In this document: positions 23,485 through 39,280 of the stretch, in pieces
Layout: every line of letters starts with the position of its first letter
Position numbering within the stretch: position 1 is the stretch's first letter
Source of the DNA: Berberis thunbergii
Taxonomy: Eukaryota; Streptophyta; Magnoliopsida; Ranunculales; Berberidaceae
Assembly: GCA_003290165.1 (NCBI GenBank)
Contig: QNQO01000458.1
Location: 186,001 to 250,000, forward strand
DNA length: 64,000 nucleotides
Reading direction: 5' to 3'
Program-made: the position numbers and the translations under genes
Notes under the pieces: model-generated
The model's input: only the letters and a program-made list of their open reading frames with translations
The model's database searches: none
What the model was told of the DNA's origin: nothing

Positions 23485-23965
23485 ACCAAAGCATCCAGTC
23501 TTACTGAAGTTCCTCCTCAACAAGTCGTACTCCTTCACCTTCAATCCACTCTCAAGAAGTTGCATCCACTTGTCACCTCGACGGTGACATAGCAAGAAAT
23601 CTTCTCATTACACCCAATTCTGAAGAAAAAAAATTGTTAACACAAAAAAAAAATAAAAAAAATCAAAGGGTCAAAAACCCCATCAACCAAATCAATGTAA
23701 AATCAAAATGAACAAAAACATAAAAGAGAGAAACCCTTTTTGTTTGTTAGATACATACCTTAGGAGAAAACTAGGGTTTGTCCACTCAACAACTCCAACA
23801 CCTACAAATAAAAATCAGTGAAAAACGATGGGGGTTTGGGAGGAAAAGATGTGCAATGGGGTTTAGGGGGTAAGAGAGAGATAGACTTAGTATACATACC
23901 TTGGAGGCCTTGGTGAGACGATCTCTACTCTTGCCGACGGAGATGTTGAGGACGAGCTTCTGCAC
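23485..23965 (-). pseudogene. 60S ribosomal protein L11, captured exons
   Basis: Minus-strand exons match cytosolic RPL11 (uL5): 23900-23965 (VQKLVLNISVGKSRDRLTKA), 23759-23801 (VLELLSGQTLVFS then TAA where the family has lysine) and about 23485-23619. In the last, [11 protein letters not shown] and [19 protein letters not shown] lie in different frames. The start exon is not found; upstream is CT-rich sequence that may be its captured 5' leader. Sequence at 23340-23430 may be a further, badly diverged RPL11 exon. A premature stop and a frameshift make it a pseudogene fragment. It shares strand with the other fragments of the outer CACTA-like element. Confidence 0.83.
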
Positions 23966-24483
23966 CTAGATCTCTATTTCTCGATCTCTCGATTTCTCTC
24001 TCCCTCACTCTTTCCCTCTCCCTGGATCTCTCTCACTCTCGCTTGAGCGGCGTGCCTTTGGTTTGAAGAAAGCGGCGCGCCTTTGGTTTGAAGAAGAGCG
24101 GCATCCCTCTCCCTGGATCTCTCTCACTCCCACTCCCACTCTCCCTGGATCTCTCTCTTTCGCTCAATTTCTCTCTCCCTCACTCTTTCACTCTTGCTCT
24201 TGATTTCTCTCACTCTCCCTAGATTTCTCTCTCCCTCACTCTCGCTTGTTAGAGCGGCATACCTTTGGAGAAGAAAAATGCCTCTCCGATCTGCTGCGAT
24301 TGACGGGGGAGGAGAGCGAAACTGAGGGAGAAAGACGTAGATGTTGAAGAGGAATCGAGCGAGTTTTTTCACTTCCCGCGAGGCTTTTGAGAAGCAATTC
24401 GCGCATTTCTTTTTTCACTTCCCGCGAGGCTTTTGAGAAGCAATTCGCGCATTTCTTTTTTCACTTCCCACGCGGCTTTTGGT
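23966..24483. repeat. CT-rich tract and 46-bp tandem duplication
   Basis: From 23966 to 24245 the plus strand is strongly CT-rich (CTCTCTC, CCCTCACTCT). From about 24370 a unit with TTCACTTCCCGCGAGGCTTT occurs twice in tandem and once partly (to about 24480). No coding exon is supported. Confidence 0.6.
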
Positions 24484-24780
24484 CTATAGCGGTTCCAATT
24501 TTAATTGGCTTTGAATTCGGTCAATTATAGTGGTATTCACAAAAACGCTATAAACTTATGCTATCAATGAACACTTTTCTTGTAATAATCAATTATTTGC
24601 CACACCACCATCTAGATCATCTGCAGGTTCTTGGTCTATCAGAGCTGAGTTTCAAATACCTAATTGGGAAAGAGAAAGGAAATCTTGTCTTCAATTAGCA
24701 TTTAACAAATGGAAACTAGTTCTTTGTTGTATATTTAGACATGTAAACATAAGGAGTTGAGTGCAGAAATTCTAAATGTC

Positions 24781-24945
24781 GAGGAAGTGGGCGAGGAAAC
24801 GAGCGAGGGGAGGGAGGTGGCGGGGTGGGGACCGTTCATCTCCCTCGGGATGCATGTCATCGATTTTTGTGCGCACATCTCGAGGGAGGTGAACGGTCCC
24901 CACTCCGCCACCTCCCTCCCCTCGCTCGTTTCCTCGCCATGTAGA
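24781..24945. mobile_element. Foldback MITE, MULE-related
   Basis: Arms of about 58 bases (about 24790-24851 and 24884-24941) are almost perfect reverse complements (GGCGAGGAAACGAGCGAGGG against CCCTCGCTCGTTTCCTCGCC) around a loop of about 35 bases. The outer ends (TCTAAATGTCGAGG) resemble the ends of the adjacent MULE (TCTAGATGTCGAGA). The words GTTGAGTGC and GTTGAGTGA stand on the two sides and may be a 9-bp target duplication. Confidence 0.75.
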
Positions 24946-24988
24946 ACTGCTCAGTTGAGTGACATCAATTATAATGTGAAACTTTGCA

Positions 24989-25850
24989 GGGTCATTCTAG
25001 ATGCGAGGAAATGGGCGAGGGAGGGTGGGGCGCACGTGCAAGAGGTGACACGTTGTAAAAAAAAAAAAAAAGGAAAAATAGCAAAATTTTGGGGAGAAGA
25101 AGGAGGGAATGGGGAGGATAGCTTTCTCCCCATTTTCAATCTCAGAGACAGAGAACCTCTCCTCCCCATTTTCTCCCTCTCTCCATTTTCCATCTCGACA
25201 AAGATAGAGAATGCCCTCCCTCTCCCCAAACGAAGCTCTCCCTCTCCACCCTCTCCCCATCATCAACTCAAACCAAGCCAGAGAAGAAGCTCAAACGAAG
25301 CCAGAAAAGAGAAGAAGTTCTCCCTCGTCCCTTTCCTCTAGCAAAAGGTAAACCCGGCGATACCTACTTTTACTTGATTTTCCTTCTCATTTTAGGGTTT
25401 CTCTGGGTTGGTAGATGTCAAAGCTTTGTTTATGATATGGTGCTTATAGCCATGACCTTGGGTCCTTGTGTGTTCTTGACTTGGTACATGAGAACCGGAG
25501 GGACAAGGCCATGTTTTCTTGACTTGTGTGCTCATTTTAGGGTTTCGTTTGCAGCTCTCTCATTTTTTTTGTTTATTGACTTGTGTGTTCTTAACTTTGC
25601 AATGATTATGAAAGATGGTGGACAGTGGTCGATTTAACTGTATTTCTTTGATTTCAGAGACGGCGAACAGCGCTTGATGAACTCAACATGTGTAGCATCT
25701 TTGAAGAAAATGATGTTATGTGTGTAAGTTCATTAATTCTTCAAGTTTTTTATGAATGCAGAAAAATTATGGCCCTGAGTTGGTAGATGTCAAAGCTTTG
25801 TTTATAAATGGTGCTTATAGGCATGACCTTGGGTCCTTGTGTGTCAGCAC
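24989..25850 (+). repeat. Left terminal inverted repeat of the Pack-MULE
   Basis: It matches the reverse complement of 30230-31854 (without the nested MITE) from end to end. Inside it a segment of about 60 bases (GATGTCAAAGCTTTGTTTAT...CCTTGGGTCCTTGTGTG, near 25415-25475 and 25786-25847) is itself repeated. The purine/pyrimidine-rich outer part (25012-25330) could act as a 5' leader. Its open frames are matched by equally open frames in the other TIR, so they are a property of the repeat and not a gene. Confidence 0.88.
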
Positions 25851-25853
25851 TGT

Positions 25854-26959
25854 CAGGTAAGAAATATGGTTTGGCATGGGAGGTGAGGTTTAATGTGGCT
25901 ATTGGTATTGCTGAGGCCATAAATTATCTCCACAATGAGTGTCCTCAGCTAGTGATTCATAGAGATATTAAGTTGTCAAATATTCTACTATTTGAAACAT
26001 ACAATCCATAGGTAATTTTTGCCGTAAACTATATGAATCCCAAATTCAAAATTTGGTTCTTTCCAATATGAATGTTTTGTTTTTGACCTTTGCAATAGCT
26101 ATCAGATTTTGGACTTGCCATATGGGCACCAACAATTTCATCTCACGAGATAGGCGATGTGGTAGGGACTTATGTGTATCTAGCTCCGGAGTATTTTATG
26201 TATGGGAAGGTTAGCAACAAGAAAGATGTCTGCTCCTTCGGTGTAGTTCTACTTGAACTATTAACTGGAAGAAAGCCGATTAGCTCAGAGACTCCAAAGG
26301 GTCAAGAAAGCTTGGTGATGTGGGTGAGAATCTCCTTACAAAAATCTCATTTGTAACATTGTAGGAGTACTTTTCACTTAAAGACATGTGTTTCATGTGC
26401 AGGATAAACCAATGCTAGAAAGTGGGGATATATCGAGTTTATTGGACCCCAAACTGGATGGAAAGTTCGATGAGAATCAAGTGCAAAGAATGGTTCTTGC
26501 TGTAACCCTTTGTATTAAAAGGTCTTCTAGACTCCGGCCAAAAATTAATAAGGTACTATAGTTGTATTTTTGAATATTACATATTAACGCATTGATGTAC
26601 AAATGAATAGCTATGGTGTGTTATTTGGTTTAGTTATTCAGGAGCAAATTGCATTATTGAAATTGTGGTCGATAAGATAAAATTTTGACTCAATCTTCCT
26701 GGTTCAGATACTAGAGCTTCCAAGAGGTGACAAGGATATAAAGGCATGGGTGAACAACAATATCGATGGTCAACAAGAGTTTGATAATCACGAAGGTGAT
26801 GAAGCCTATCCAGACTCTTTTACCGAGTCACATCTAAGTGTTGTTTTGCTTGAAGTGGACGATACCACTACATCATTCAGTAGTGTAGAACAGAGCAATC
26901 ACCTTACCTTGGAGGACTACCTGAAGGGGAGATGCAGTCGATCATCAAGCTTCGACTAA
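25854..26959 (+). pseudogene. Class VI receptor-like cytoplasmic kinase, captured 3' half
   Basis: Four plus-strand exons cover the C-terminal half of a plant Ser/Thr kinase: about 25854-26011 (catalytic loop HRDIKLSNILL), 26099-26323 ([22 protein letters not shown]), 26403-26552 and 26708-26959 (ends DYLKGRCSRSSSFD, stop TAA). That tail is typical of RLCK-VI kinases, many of which carry an N-terminal universal-stress-protein domain. The glycine loop, the VAIK lysine and any N-terminal domain are absent. The codon before the first donor is TAG where the family has CAG (P-Q-LSDFG), so the frame is broken. The left border coincides with the end of the MULE TIR. It is a captured, inactive fragment. 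Confidence 0.88.
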
Positions 26960-27504
26960 ATTCCTTCAAATGTAGAAGATATAAGTTTTGTCATGCATGA
27001 ATAATGGTTTTAGTTAAGCAAAAACTGAAGAAAAAAAAATATGTGAAACAAGGCCTGTGTTAATATCAATGATGTCAGTCATGGAATGGTGTTTGGTATG
27101 TGTGCAGATTTTCTTGTTATGGAAACCAAGTGACGATTAACATTGTCATCTCATTTCAACTCATCAAAAGCAGGAGCTAGCTACTTGCTAGAAGCTTTAC
27201 TCAAATGTTAGTTGATTGACAATCCCAGTTGGAAGGAAAGATATTGTTTGTTCAAACTTTTGCAAATTCAAGCAACGAAATAAACAAAAGAAAGGAAGCA
27301 AAAATATACTGCATATAACACATGAACATTGTTCAACAGAATACTGGAAACATCCACAATCTAACATCTTTTAATGAAACTCAAGGAAAAGTCGAATGTC
27401 AAGAAAGTCACACGTTACAAATAAAAGAAGTCCTCTTATTAAACTAAAGTAAACCGTTTACAAGGCCACATTCAATTACACCATTCTCAGAAAAGGCAAG
27501 GTAC

Positions 27505-28167
27505 TCAAAACTTATACTTGAAACCATCCTTTATTTCTGTAAAGCGGCTCTGAAGGGAGCTAGGTTTAAGAGTAGAATCAGTATTATCGCCACATTGAAT
27601 GTCAGTTTGTCCAGAAGTAGAACTTCGCTTTTGTATAGGAACACATTTAGCTTTTTCAAGATAAATAATATTTTCTTTTCCAGGAATAGAACAAGAGCTT
27701 TCTGAGCCATGTGGTCTTTTGTGATCATGAAGGCCACCTATAACAAATATTAGCAGTTCAAGTAGAATGTTAATGCCAGTGAGAAATAACATGAACTAAA
27801 AAGACTAAGAATACAAAAACTCAGAGTTTTGAAGCTTGCCATCAGAGGATGAGCTTTGCAACTTTCTCTTATTTCTGTCATAAGTGCTGCCAGATGATTT
27901 ATACATTTCGTTAGGCCGTTGATGTTCTTCAGTAACATCACTTTTCTGCAATTCATTTTCATTTTCTCTTTCCTTTTGATCAACTCGATGGTCATGTTTC
28001 ACTTTGCTCTTCCCATCCTTTTGCCTCTTTCCATGATTTTTTTCTTTCTTCCCATTCTCCAATTTTTCTTTTGATTTTAACTCATATCTTTTCTTCTCGT
28101 TCTTCTTTGCTTTTCTTCTTTCTTCCTTGGCTTTAGCCCTTTCTATCAAGGCTCTCTCTCTTTTTCC
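27505..28167 (-). pseudogene. Lysine-rich, myb-like protein X-type protein, captured 3' exons
   Basis: Two minus-strand exons: 28167 to about 27830, with long Lys/Glu runs (ERAKAKEERRKAKKNEKKR) and then SDVTEEHQRP...STYDRNKRK, and 27737-27505, ending DGFKYKF and TGA. The arrangement of a charged repeat, a TEEH.RP motif, an NKRK motif and an STSG.TD tail resembles a plant family of lysine-rich nuclear proteins of unknown role. The donor of the first exon is not clear in phase, and the family's MSRCFPFPPPGYEKK-type start is absent. It lies inside the MULE and converges on the kinase fragment. A short exon-like piece at about 28712-28745 may belong to it. Confidence 0.6.
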
Positions 28168-28744
28168 CTAGATAAAAGCACCATCAAGCAATCAGTACTG
28201 AGCATACATTAAAGCCAATAATACACAGGTTGGAATCAAATCCATTTACAAATGCAACACAAATAAACCTGGGAGAAGTTGACATATATAATTGGTGATT
28301 ATTCAATGCATATATGAAAGTTTTTATCATGAAAGAGCAAAACTGATAATCTAAAGTACTATAGAGCTCAACATATGCAACAGAGAAACAGTAGGAAGAA
28401 GGTTGTTTACATACATGATTCAATTAGTTTTTTTCACAACTGATCTAGCAGCTACATTTTGTTATGACTGATTATATGGAGCAGCAACTAAAATGTCACA
28501 GATAAGACATTCCCAAGTATTTTGAAAAAACTCATATACTGACCATGTTTGCTAGTATAATGTACTAGATGTTTTACTCAAGCAAATTCCAATATGCAAA
28601 TATAAACCATAAATTCCATCCAAACATAATGTAAGCAAAAATTCTTTGAAAAACAAAGTAAATCTATGAAGTAAATTCATCCTTAACATACCTGTTTGTT
28701 GTAACTTCTGTATAAGATTCAACTGCTGTAAACAATTCAAATAA

Positions 28745-29650
28745 ATAGTTAGGAGCGAATGTACCAATTTTGCTTGGGTTGAGTCGCGGACTAGGTCGCT
28801 CTCTTTAAGACGTTTCGCGGCTCTGCCAAAAATTGTGCAAGCAGTTTCGTAGCCCCGCCGTCCCCAGGATAAAACAGCCCAGAATCTTCTCTGTCTCGTT
28901 CAAAAATGCACAATAGATGAACGGTATACAATTCACCCTTAATCTCCTTATTTGCTCGGAATCACCATTACAATATGAATTGCAAGAATCACTTGTTTTG
29001 CAAAACTAAAATCACTTCATTACAAAAAATGAAAACTCTCTTTCTTTTCAATCTCTTTGTTTTTATTTTTCTACCCATATCAAAATTGTGAGTTTTTGTG
29101 TTGTTTTTATAGTGAAACATCACATTCGTTGTAAACCAAAAAATCAGCTAAATACATTATAATTAAAACATCAATAAACAAAACAAAACGTGGAAACCGT
29201 TTGCTTTAAGAAAGAGTCCAAAACCGGTCTAGATACATAGCGTGTGGAAAACGTGGGAGAAAGAATCGCGGCGGGATTTAAGCCAAACGTGTTTTAGAGA
29301 GACCGTCCAGATACATCCTGTCTAGATTTGGTCCTCTTCAGAAGTTTATTTTTGTTTAAATAAATTTTCAGCAAAAAAATGTTTTGCTCTCTAAATGACT
29401 CGACCCGACGGACGGCGGCGGCGGGTGCGAGAGTCTATCTCTCCCCTCCTCATAAAAGAGTCGTACCCCCAAGGGGTCCAAACCCAAGTCCTAACTGTCT
29501 CCTTATATACTCTAACACAAAGAGATATATAATAGATATGGGACTATAAATTAGAGAGTGATTCAAAGATCAAAATAGGAGAGAAGTCCAGGGCTCAAAA
29601 CCAGGTAAACACACATTTGTTGTTATTTTTAAAAAACCAAATTTGCAACA
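28745..29650 (-). mobile_element. Copia-type solo LTR
   Basis: Read on the minus strand this starts TGTTGCAAATTTGG at 29650. It matches the LTRs at 41645-42629 and 45259-46214 at both its outer part and its inner part (GAACGAGACAGAGAAGATTC, GGACGGCGGGGCTACGA, CGCGACTCAACCCAAG). No internal retrotransposon sequence adjoins it. The inner end (about 28745) is diverged and no clear 5-bp target duplication is seen. It lies inside the MULE, so it inserted after, or travelled with, the captured DNA. Confidence 0.75.
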
Positions 29651-30229
29651 CATTTCATATTCGTTCCCACTATCTAGAATATTTGAGTTTTGCTCAAAAC
29701 ACTGCACTGTAAATAATTGCCAAGTAACATCAAAACAACTACGAGCGTTCTACATTTAGTGGACTGACATGGAAGCAACCTACATTAAAATGATTCTCAA
29801 AATTTTCTAACATAAAAAACACCATTAGAACAGCGTAAGATTGAACTTCAGTCCTGGAAAACTGAGAAGATGACCTAATCAAATCTACATCTAAAGAGAC
29901 TGAATGAAGTAATGTAATGGCTGAGTAACCTCAATCAAGTTTGCTTCTATAATGCTTTTTGTCCATATTAATTGTGCTCAAGTTTAAATTTTCCAAATGC
30001 CCTAGATAGAATATTAATAACATGGTCTTAACTCGTAGAAATGCAATGACAAATCTATGGACTGAAAAGCAATTTCTTAACTAGTACGAGCAAGTCATCC
30101 AACACTTGGATTTTTAGATGCCATAAAAAAATAGAGGAATAAGACACACAAATATATAAGCATAAATACATAGCAAAAAAACACGTTGAGCAAGAAAAAT
30201 TATGGCTATAAGCACTACTAAAAAAAGGC

Positions 30230-31854
30230 TTGAGCACACAAGGACCCAAGGTCATGGCTATAAGCACCATATTATAAACAAAGCTTTGACATCTACCAAC
30301 TCAGTGCCATAATTTTTCTGCATTCATAAAGAACTTGAAGAATTAATGAACTTACACATATAACATCATTTTCTTCAAAGATGCTACGCATGTTGAGTTC
30401 ATCAAGCGCTGTTCGCCGTCTCTGAAATCAAGGAAATACAGTTAAATCGACCACTGTCCACCATCTTTCATTATCATTGCAAAGTTAAGAACACACAAGT
30501 CAATAAACAAAAAAATGAGAGAGCTAAACGAAACCCTAAAATGAACACACAAGTCAAGAAAACATGGCCTTGTCCCTCTGGTTTTCATGTACCAAGTCAA
30601 GAACACACAAGGACCCAAGGTCATGGCTATAAGCACCATATTATAAACAAAGCTTTGACATCTACCAACTCAGAGAAACTAGGGGTGGGCATCCCATCCC
30701 GCGATCCCGTTCTCGTCCCTTCCCGTCCCAATTTTTTCGGGTCTTAATGGGATTGAATAATTCCATCCCGATCGTCCCGTCCCGATCTAGAATGGGATGG
30801 GACGGGATGAAGATTTTCAATTCCGCCAATCCCGTCCCGAACTAATTTTTCAATATTTATTATTAATTTTATGATTGCAATATTTGGATGCCCATACAAA
30901 TTCCCTGATGCATATAACATTTTAGCATCTAAAATTCTCAATGTCGTTAGGCAATCAACTCATATTTGAAGACCAATTTGTTTAATTGTATTTAACTAGG
31001 GTACATTCGATTTCATTGAAAACTTTGGATACTCAACCTATAATACAATTTAATGAGTTCCTAGTATCATCTCATTTGCAAGGATAAATATGCATGAAAA
31101 TTAAACTCTGTGAGAGATTCCAATGACAACTTCATGTGCTTATTATGACATAGGTTACATTATGTTTAGTTGATTGCATTTTGGTTTATTATTTCATTTT
31201 CAGCATGGTTTTGTGTGAACATGCAATTTGATGAAGATCAATTTTAGTTATTGAAATTGCATGGTTAATTTGAAACACGCTAATCCCGTCCCGTCCCGAA
31301 CCCGTTTGGGATGGGACGAGGTCGGGATGGGGTTTATCTCATCATGTCCCGTCCCGATCCCGTATGAACGGGATGTGATTGGGATGGGTATATCTCGTCC
31401 CATCCCGTCCCGTGCCCACCCCTAAGAGAAACTCTAAAATGAAAGGGAAAATCAAGTAAAAAGTAGGTAGCGTCGGGTTTACCTTTTGCGAGAGGAAAGG
31501 GACGAGGGAGAGCTTATTCTCTTCTTTGGCTTCATTTGAGCTTCTTCTCTTCTCCTTCTTCTTCTCTAGCTTGGTTTGAGTCGATGATGGGGAGAGGGTG
31601 GAGAGGGAGAGCTTCGTTTGGGGAGAGGGAGGGCCTTCTCTATCTCTGTCGAGATGGAAAATGGGAAAAGGGAGAGGGAGAAAATGGGGAGGAGAGGTTC
31701 TTTGTCTCTGAGATTGAAAATGGGGAGAAAGCTCTCCTCCCCAAAATTTTCGATTCCCCCCCCCCCCCCCCCCCCGCTTTTTTTTACGACGTGTCACCTC
31801 CTGCACGTGTGCCCCACCCTCCCTCGCCCATTTTCTCGACATCTAGAATCACCC
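30230..31854 (-). repeat. Right terminal inverted repeat of the Pack-MULE (interrupted)
   Basis: Reverse-complement copy of 24989-25850, split at 30680-31424 by a hAT MITE. It is rearranged at its inner end, where the segment CACAAGGACCCAAGGTCATG occurs twice, as in the left copy. A run of about 20 C at 31757-31776 replaces mixed sequence in the left TIR. Confidence 0.85.
30680..31424. mobile_element. hAT-like non-autonomous element (MITE)
   Basis: This 745-bp element starts TAGGGGTGGGCA and ends TGCCCACCCCTA, a perfect 12-base inverted repeat. It is flanked by a perfect 8-bp target duplication AGAGAAAC (30672-30679; 31425-31432). An 8-bp duplication and this terminus are typical of the hAT superfamily. 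The subterminal zones are full of CCCGTCCCGATCCCG words in both orientations. It has no coding capacity. A relative begins at 63905. Confidence 0.94.
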
Positions 31855-32502
31855 AACTTTGTATGATGAGTTGAAATGGATAGTTAGCTGCATAAATGAG
31901 AAATTCATAGTGTTAGTTACATAAATGAGAAATTCACAGTTTGCAACTAGAGATTTTACTATAATAACTTAATAAGTTTTGTAGCTACCTTAGCATTGCA
32001 TAACTAAGTAAATGTCATAGTATGCAACTAAAGATTTTACCGTAATAACTTGCAAGCCACAACTACTAATAAATGTCCCACATTACTCTTCAAATGGATA
32101 AACAACTCTAAGTATATAATGATGGCATAAAAATAAATACATAAGCATCATTAAAAGTTCTAATATATTTTACAAGCATTGCATCTCCTTTACAAGTATT
32201 TAAAAAAAAAAATTTAGGGAAGTGCCAGCATAAAATTGCATATAGTTAATAATTAAGAAAAAGAATAATACATAAGTTAGGTAACTAAGTTAAGTCACCG
32301 GTGGCTGAGAGATGAGTGATGAGAGGAAAGGTGGTAGTGGTCCCTTCCTATGAGTTACATTGCATTTGCCGTAGGGATCTTTGACTCCCACCTCTCTCGA
32401 GTGGTATGTCCTCAACACGAATGACAATATTCAATTAGGATTCATTTGTTATCTCTTTAAATTGTCTTATATGCTATATCTAATTGGTTATATAGTTTTT
32501 TA

Positions 32503-32620
32503 TTTTTGAAAGGTACGCATATCCCAGAACCCATAAAGATGCCGCAAACTGGGTTTGAACCCATGACCTAGTGGTACTATCCACCAAGCTCTAACCGTTG
32601 AATTGTCATGCCATTGGCAC
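32503..32620 (-). mobile_element. tRNA-derived SINE
   Basis: Read on the minus strand: TGCCAATGGCATGACAATTC, then a box-A-like region, then GGATAGTACCACTAGGTCAT and the box-B-like GGGTTCAAACCCA. The same order recurs at four other places in this window. RNA polymerase III A/B boxes with an AT-rich tail fit a tRNA-derived SINE. Confidence 0.8.
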
Positions 32621-33019
32621 AACACATCAAACTTGTTAGTGGTAGATTGAACTTGGGAGTAGAAAAAAAATTGGAGATTACTAGTTCTTGAATTTAAAAA
32701 AACTTGTATGAATTAATTGATAGATTTGTATTTTGTGGCTTTCCCGAACCAGATGAAGCAATTTCTTGATTTTGCCATGAAAAACTTTTTGAATGTTCCA
32801 ACGCCATAAATCCCACATGGTAACTAAGACTAACAACCCAAATTCACACAAAATGCTTTTGTTGCACTGCTCAAACCACTGATAAACAGAGAGACATATG
32901 GCAGTGAGCTTACACACTTAGCCACAAGGGAATACCACACAAAGGCACTTCCACACTTAGTTTCCAGAAGATATTTTGAAAAAGAAAAAAAATGTTTGAT
33001 AGCCATAATTTTTGGAAAC

Positions 33020-33160
33020 TCCACTAGGCGGCAAGGAAATGGACAAGGGAGGGGATGCAACCCTTCATCTCCCTTGAAATTCGTGGAGGCACACATCTCG
33101 AGGGGGATGAAGGGTCACACCCCCTCTCTCGCCTGTTTCCTCGCTGGTTCCCTCACCATT
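33020..33160. mobile_element. Foldback MITE, same family as 24781-24945
   Basis: The arms GGGATGCAACCCTTCATCTC and GGGATGAAGGGTCACACCCC (about 33050-33078 and 33098-33125) fold back on each other. The right half ends CCTGTTTCCTCGCTGG. Spacing and sequence resemble the element at 24781-24945 but with more decay. Confidence 0.65.
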
Positions 33161-33842
33161 TAGAAAAATCGTTACATACCAGGTAGTATTTCAGAAAGAT
33201 GGTATGACTTGAGTAGCAATTCTACAAGTAACTAGTATGACTAACAAAATGAAGTTTGGAAGAAATACCAATGTAATGTATGAAAAATGTATGTCTCATA
33301 CTATACCATATTTGTACCATGTCACGTTGACATAGTACCATTTCGTTGTTGCAAAGGCATGTTTTTTAGTCCTATTTCTATTCATTCATTAAGCTTTGTA
33401 ACGGTTGGGGTGTGAATGAGTACCTATTGTGCTTTTGGTTGCCATGTTTGAGCGGAGAGGAGAGGAGGCGATCTGCAAAGAGGAAGACATTCATTCATTG
33501 TTTTTATATATATATATTTTTTTAATACCCGGGTACCCAACGTGCTCTACGAAAGGGAACTGAAATCGGGCCGGGCTTTGGACTGAATATTAAAAGTAAC
33601 AATTAAAACCAATCCGAACTATCCCGCTTGGTCTAGTTGTCGGTCTCAACTCGACATTAATGAAGTCCCCAAAGAATGAATATTTGAGTTCTTTCATCAT
33701 AGAATGCCTTTTTGACAAGATTTTTCAAATACAAAGGTGTCGTAATTTGTAATTTTTGTTTCCCCTCCACAAATTCGGGTTAGTTATGTGCAATGCACGA
33801 TAGCTTTCATGTAAAGTAAAACTCTGGCATTCTTAGTTGGAC

Positions 33843-33925
33843 TGGGCTCAACTAGTTGGGGCCAAGCAAGAACCGACCCTAACCCAAAAGATGAGTTAAA
33901 ACCCTAATGTTGAACATATATAAAA
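33843..33925 (+). promoter_or_regulatory. Ubiquitin-L40 core promoter with site II and telo-box
   Basis: TGGGCT (33843-33848) and TGGGGCC (33857-33863) resemble site II elements. AAAACCCTAA (33897-33906) is a telo-box. TATATAAAA (33917-33925) is a TATA box 53 bases before the ATG. Site II plus telo-box is the known promoter signature of plant ribosomal-protein genes, which fits the downstream gene. Confidence 0.75.
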
Positions 33926-33956
33926 GCAACCTGCATTGGCGAACGAGCCCCTTTGA

Positions 33957-39280
<5,324 letters not shown>

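Larger units (their letters stand above)
6288..24587. mobile_element. Outer CACTA-like element carrying captured gene fragments (candidate)
   Basis: The left end reads TACTACAAAAAAAAACCC. The right end, read inward on the minus strand, is TATTACAAGAAAAG. Both are close to the CACTACAAGAAAA ends of plant CACTA transposons, with C-to-T changes. Inside the left end are several copies of the palindromic word TAGCGTTTTAAAAACGCTA (6306-6516). Related words (TATAGCGG, ATTATAGTGG, AAAACGCTATA) lie just inside the right end. Such subterminal repeats are typical of the superfamily. No 3-bp target duplication is visible (AAA versus ATC), so age or a wrong boundary is possible. Subtracting the nested element at 13117-22930 leaves about 8.5 kb. 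That interior holds minus-strand fragments of at least five host genes and no recognisable transposase, so it would be non-autonomous. Confidence 0.6.
24989..31854. mobile_element. Pack-MULE: Mutator-like element with long TIRs and captured genes
   Basis: The ends GGGTCATTCTAGATG and (read inward on minus) GGGTGATTCTAGATG head terminal inverted repeats of about 0.86 kb. They are flanked by the 9-bp target duplication AACTTTGCA (24980-24988) / AACTTTGTA (31855-31863). Long TIRs with 9-bp duplications are the hallmark of Mutator-like elements. Between the TIRs are a kinase gene fragment (plus) and a lysine-rich protein fragment (minus), converging on each other, and no transposase. The right TIR is split by a hAT MITE (30680-31424). 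A copia-type solo LTR (about 28745-29650) sits beside the lysine-rich fragment. Without these two insertions the element would be about 5.2 kb. Confidence 0.9.
31864..33842. other. Intergenic spacer upstream of ubiquitin-L40
   Basis: AT-rich, without a recognised gene. It contains a minus-strand SINE (32503-32620) and a foldback element (33020-33160), annotated separately. A poly-T/A run with TATATATATA lies at 33500-33525. Confidence 0.5.

Noticed and set aside
24757..25341. A 194-codon plus-strand frame
   Set aside because: It spans a hairpin MITE, the MULE target duplication and the purine-rich TIR. It is low-complexity sequence with open shadows on the other strand.
25374..25637. An 87-codon protein upstream of the kinase fragment
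   Set aside because: The same open frame occurs in the inverted copy at 30442-30639. It is part of the MULE terminal repeat and has no family match.
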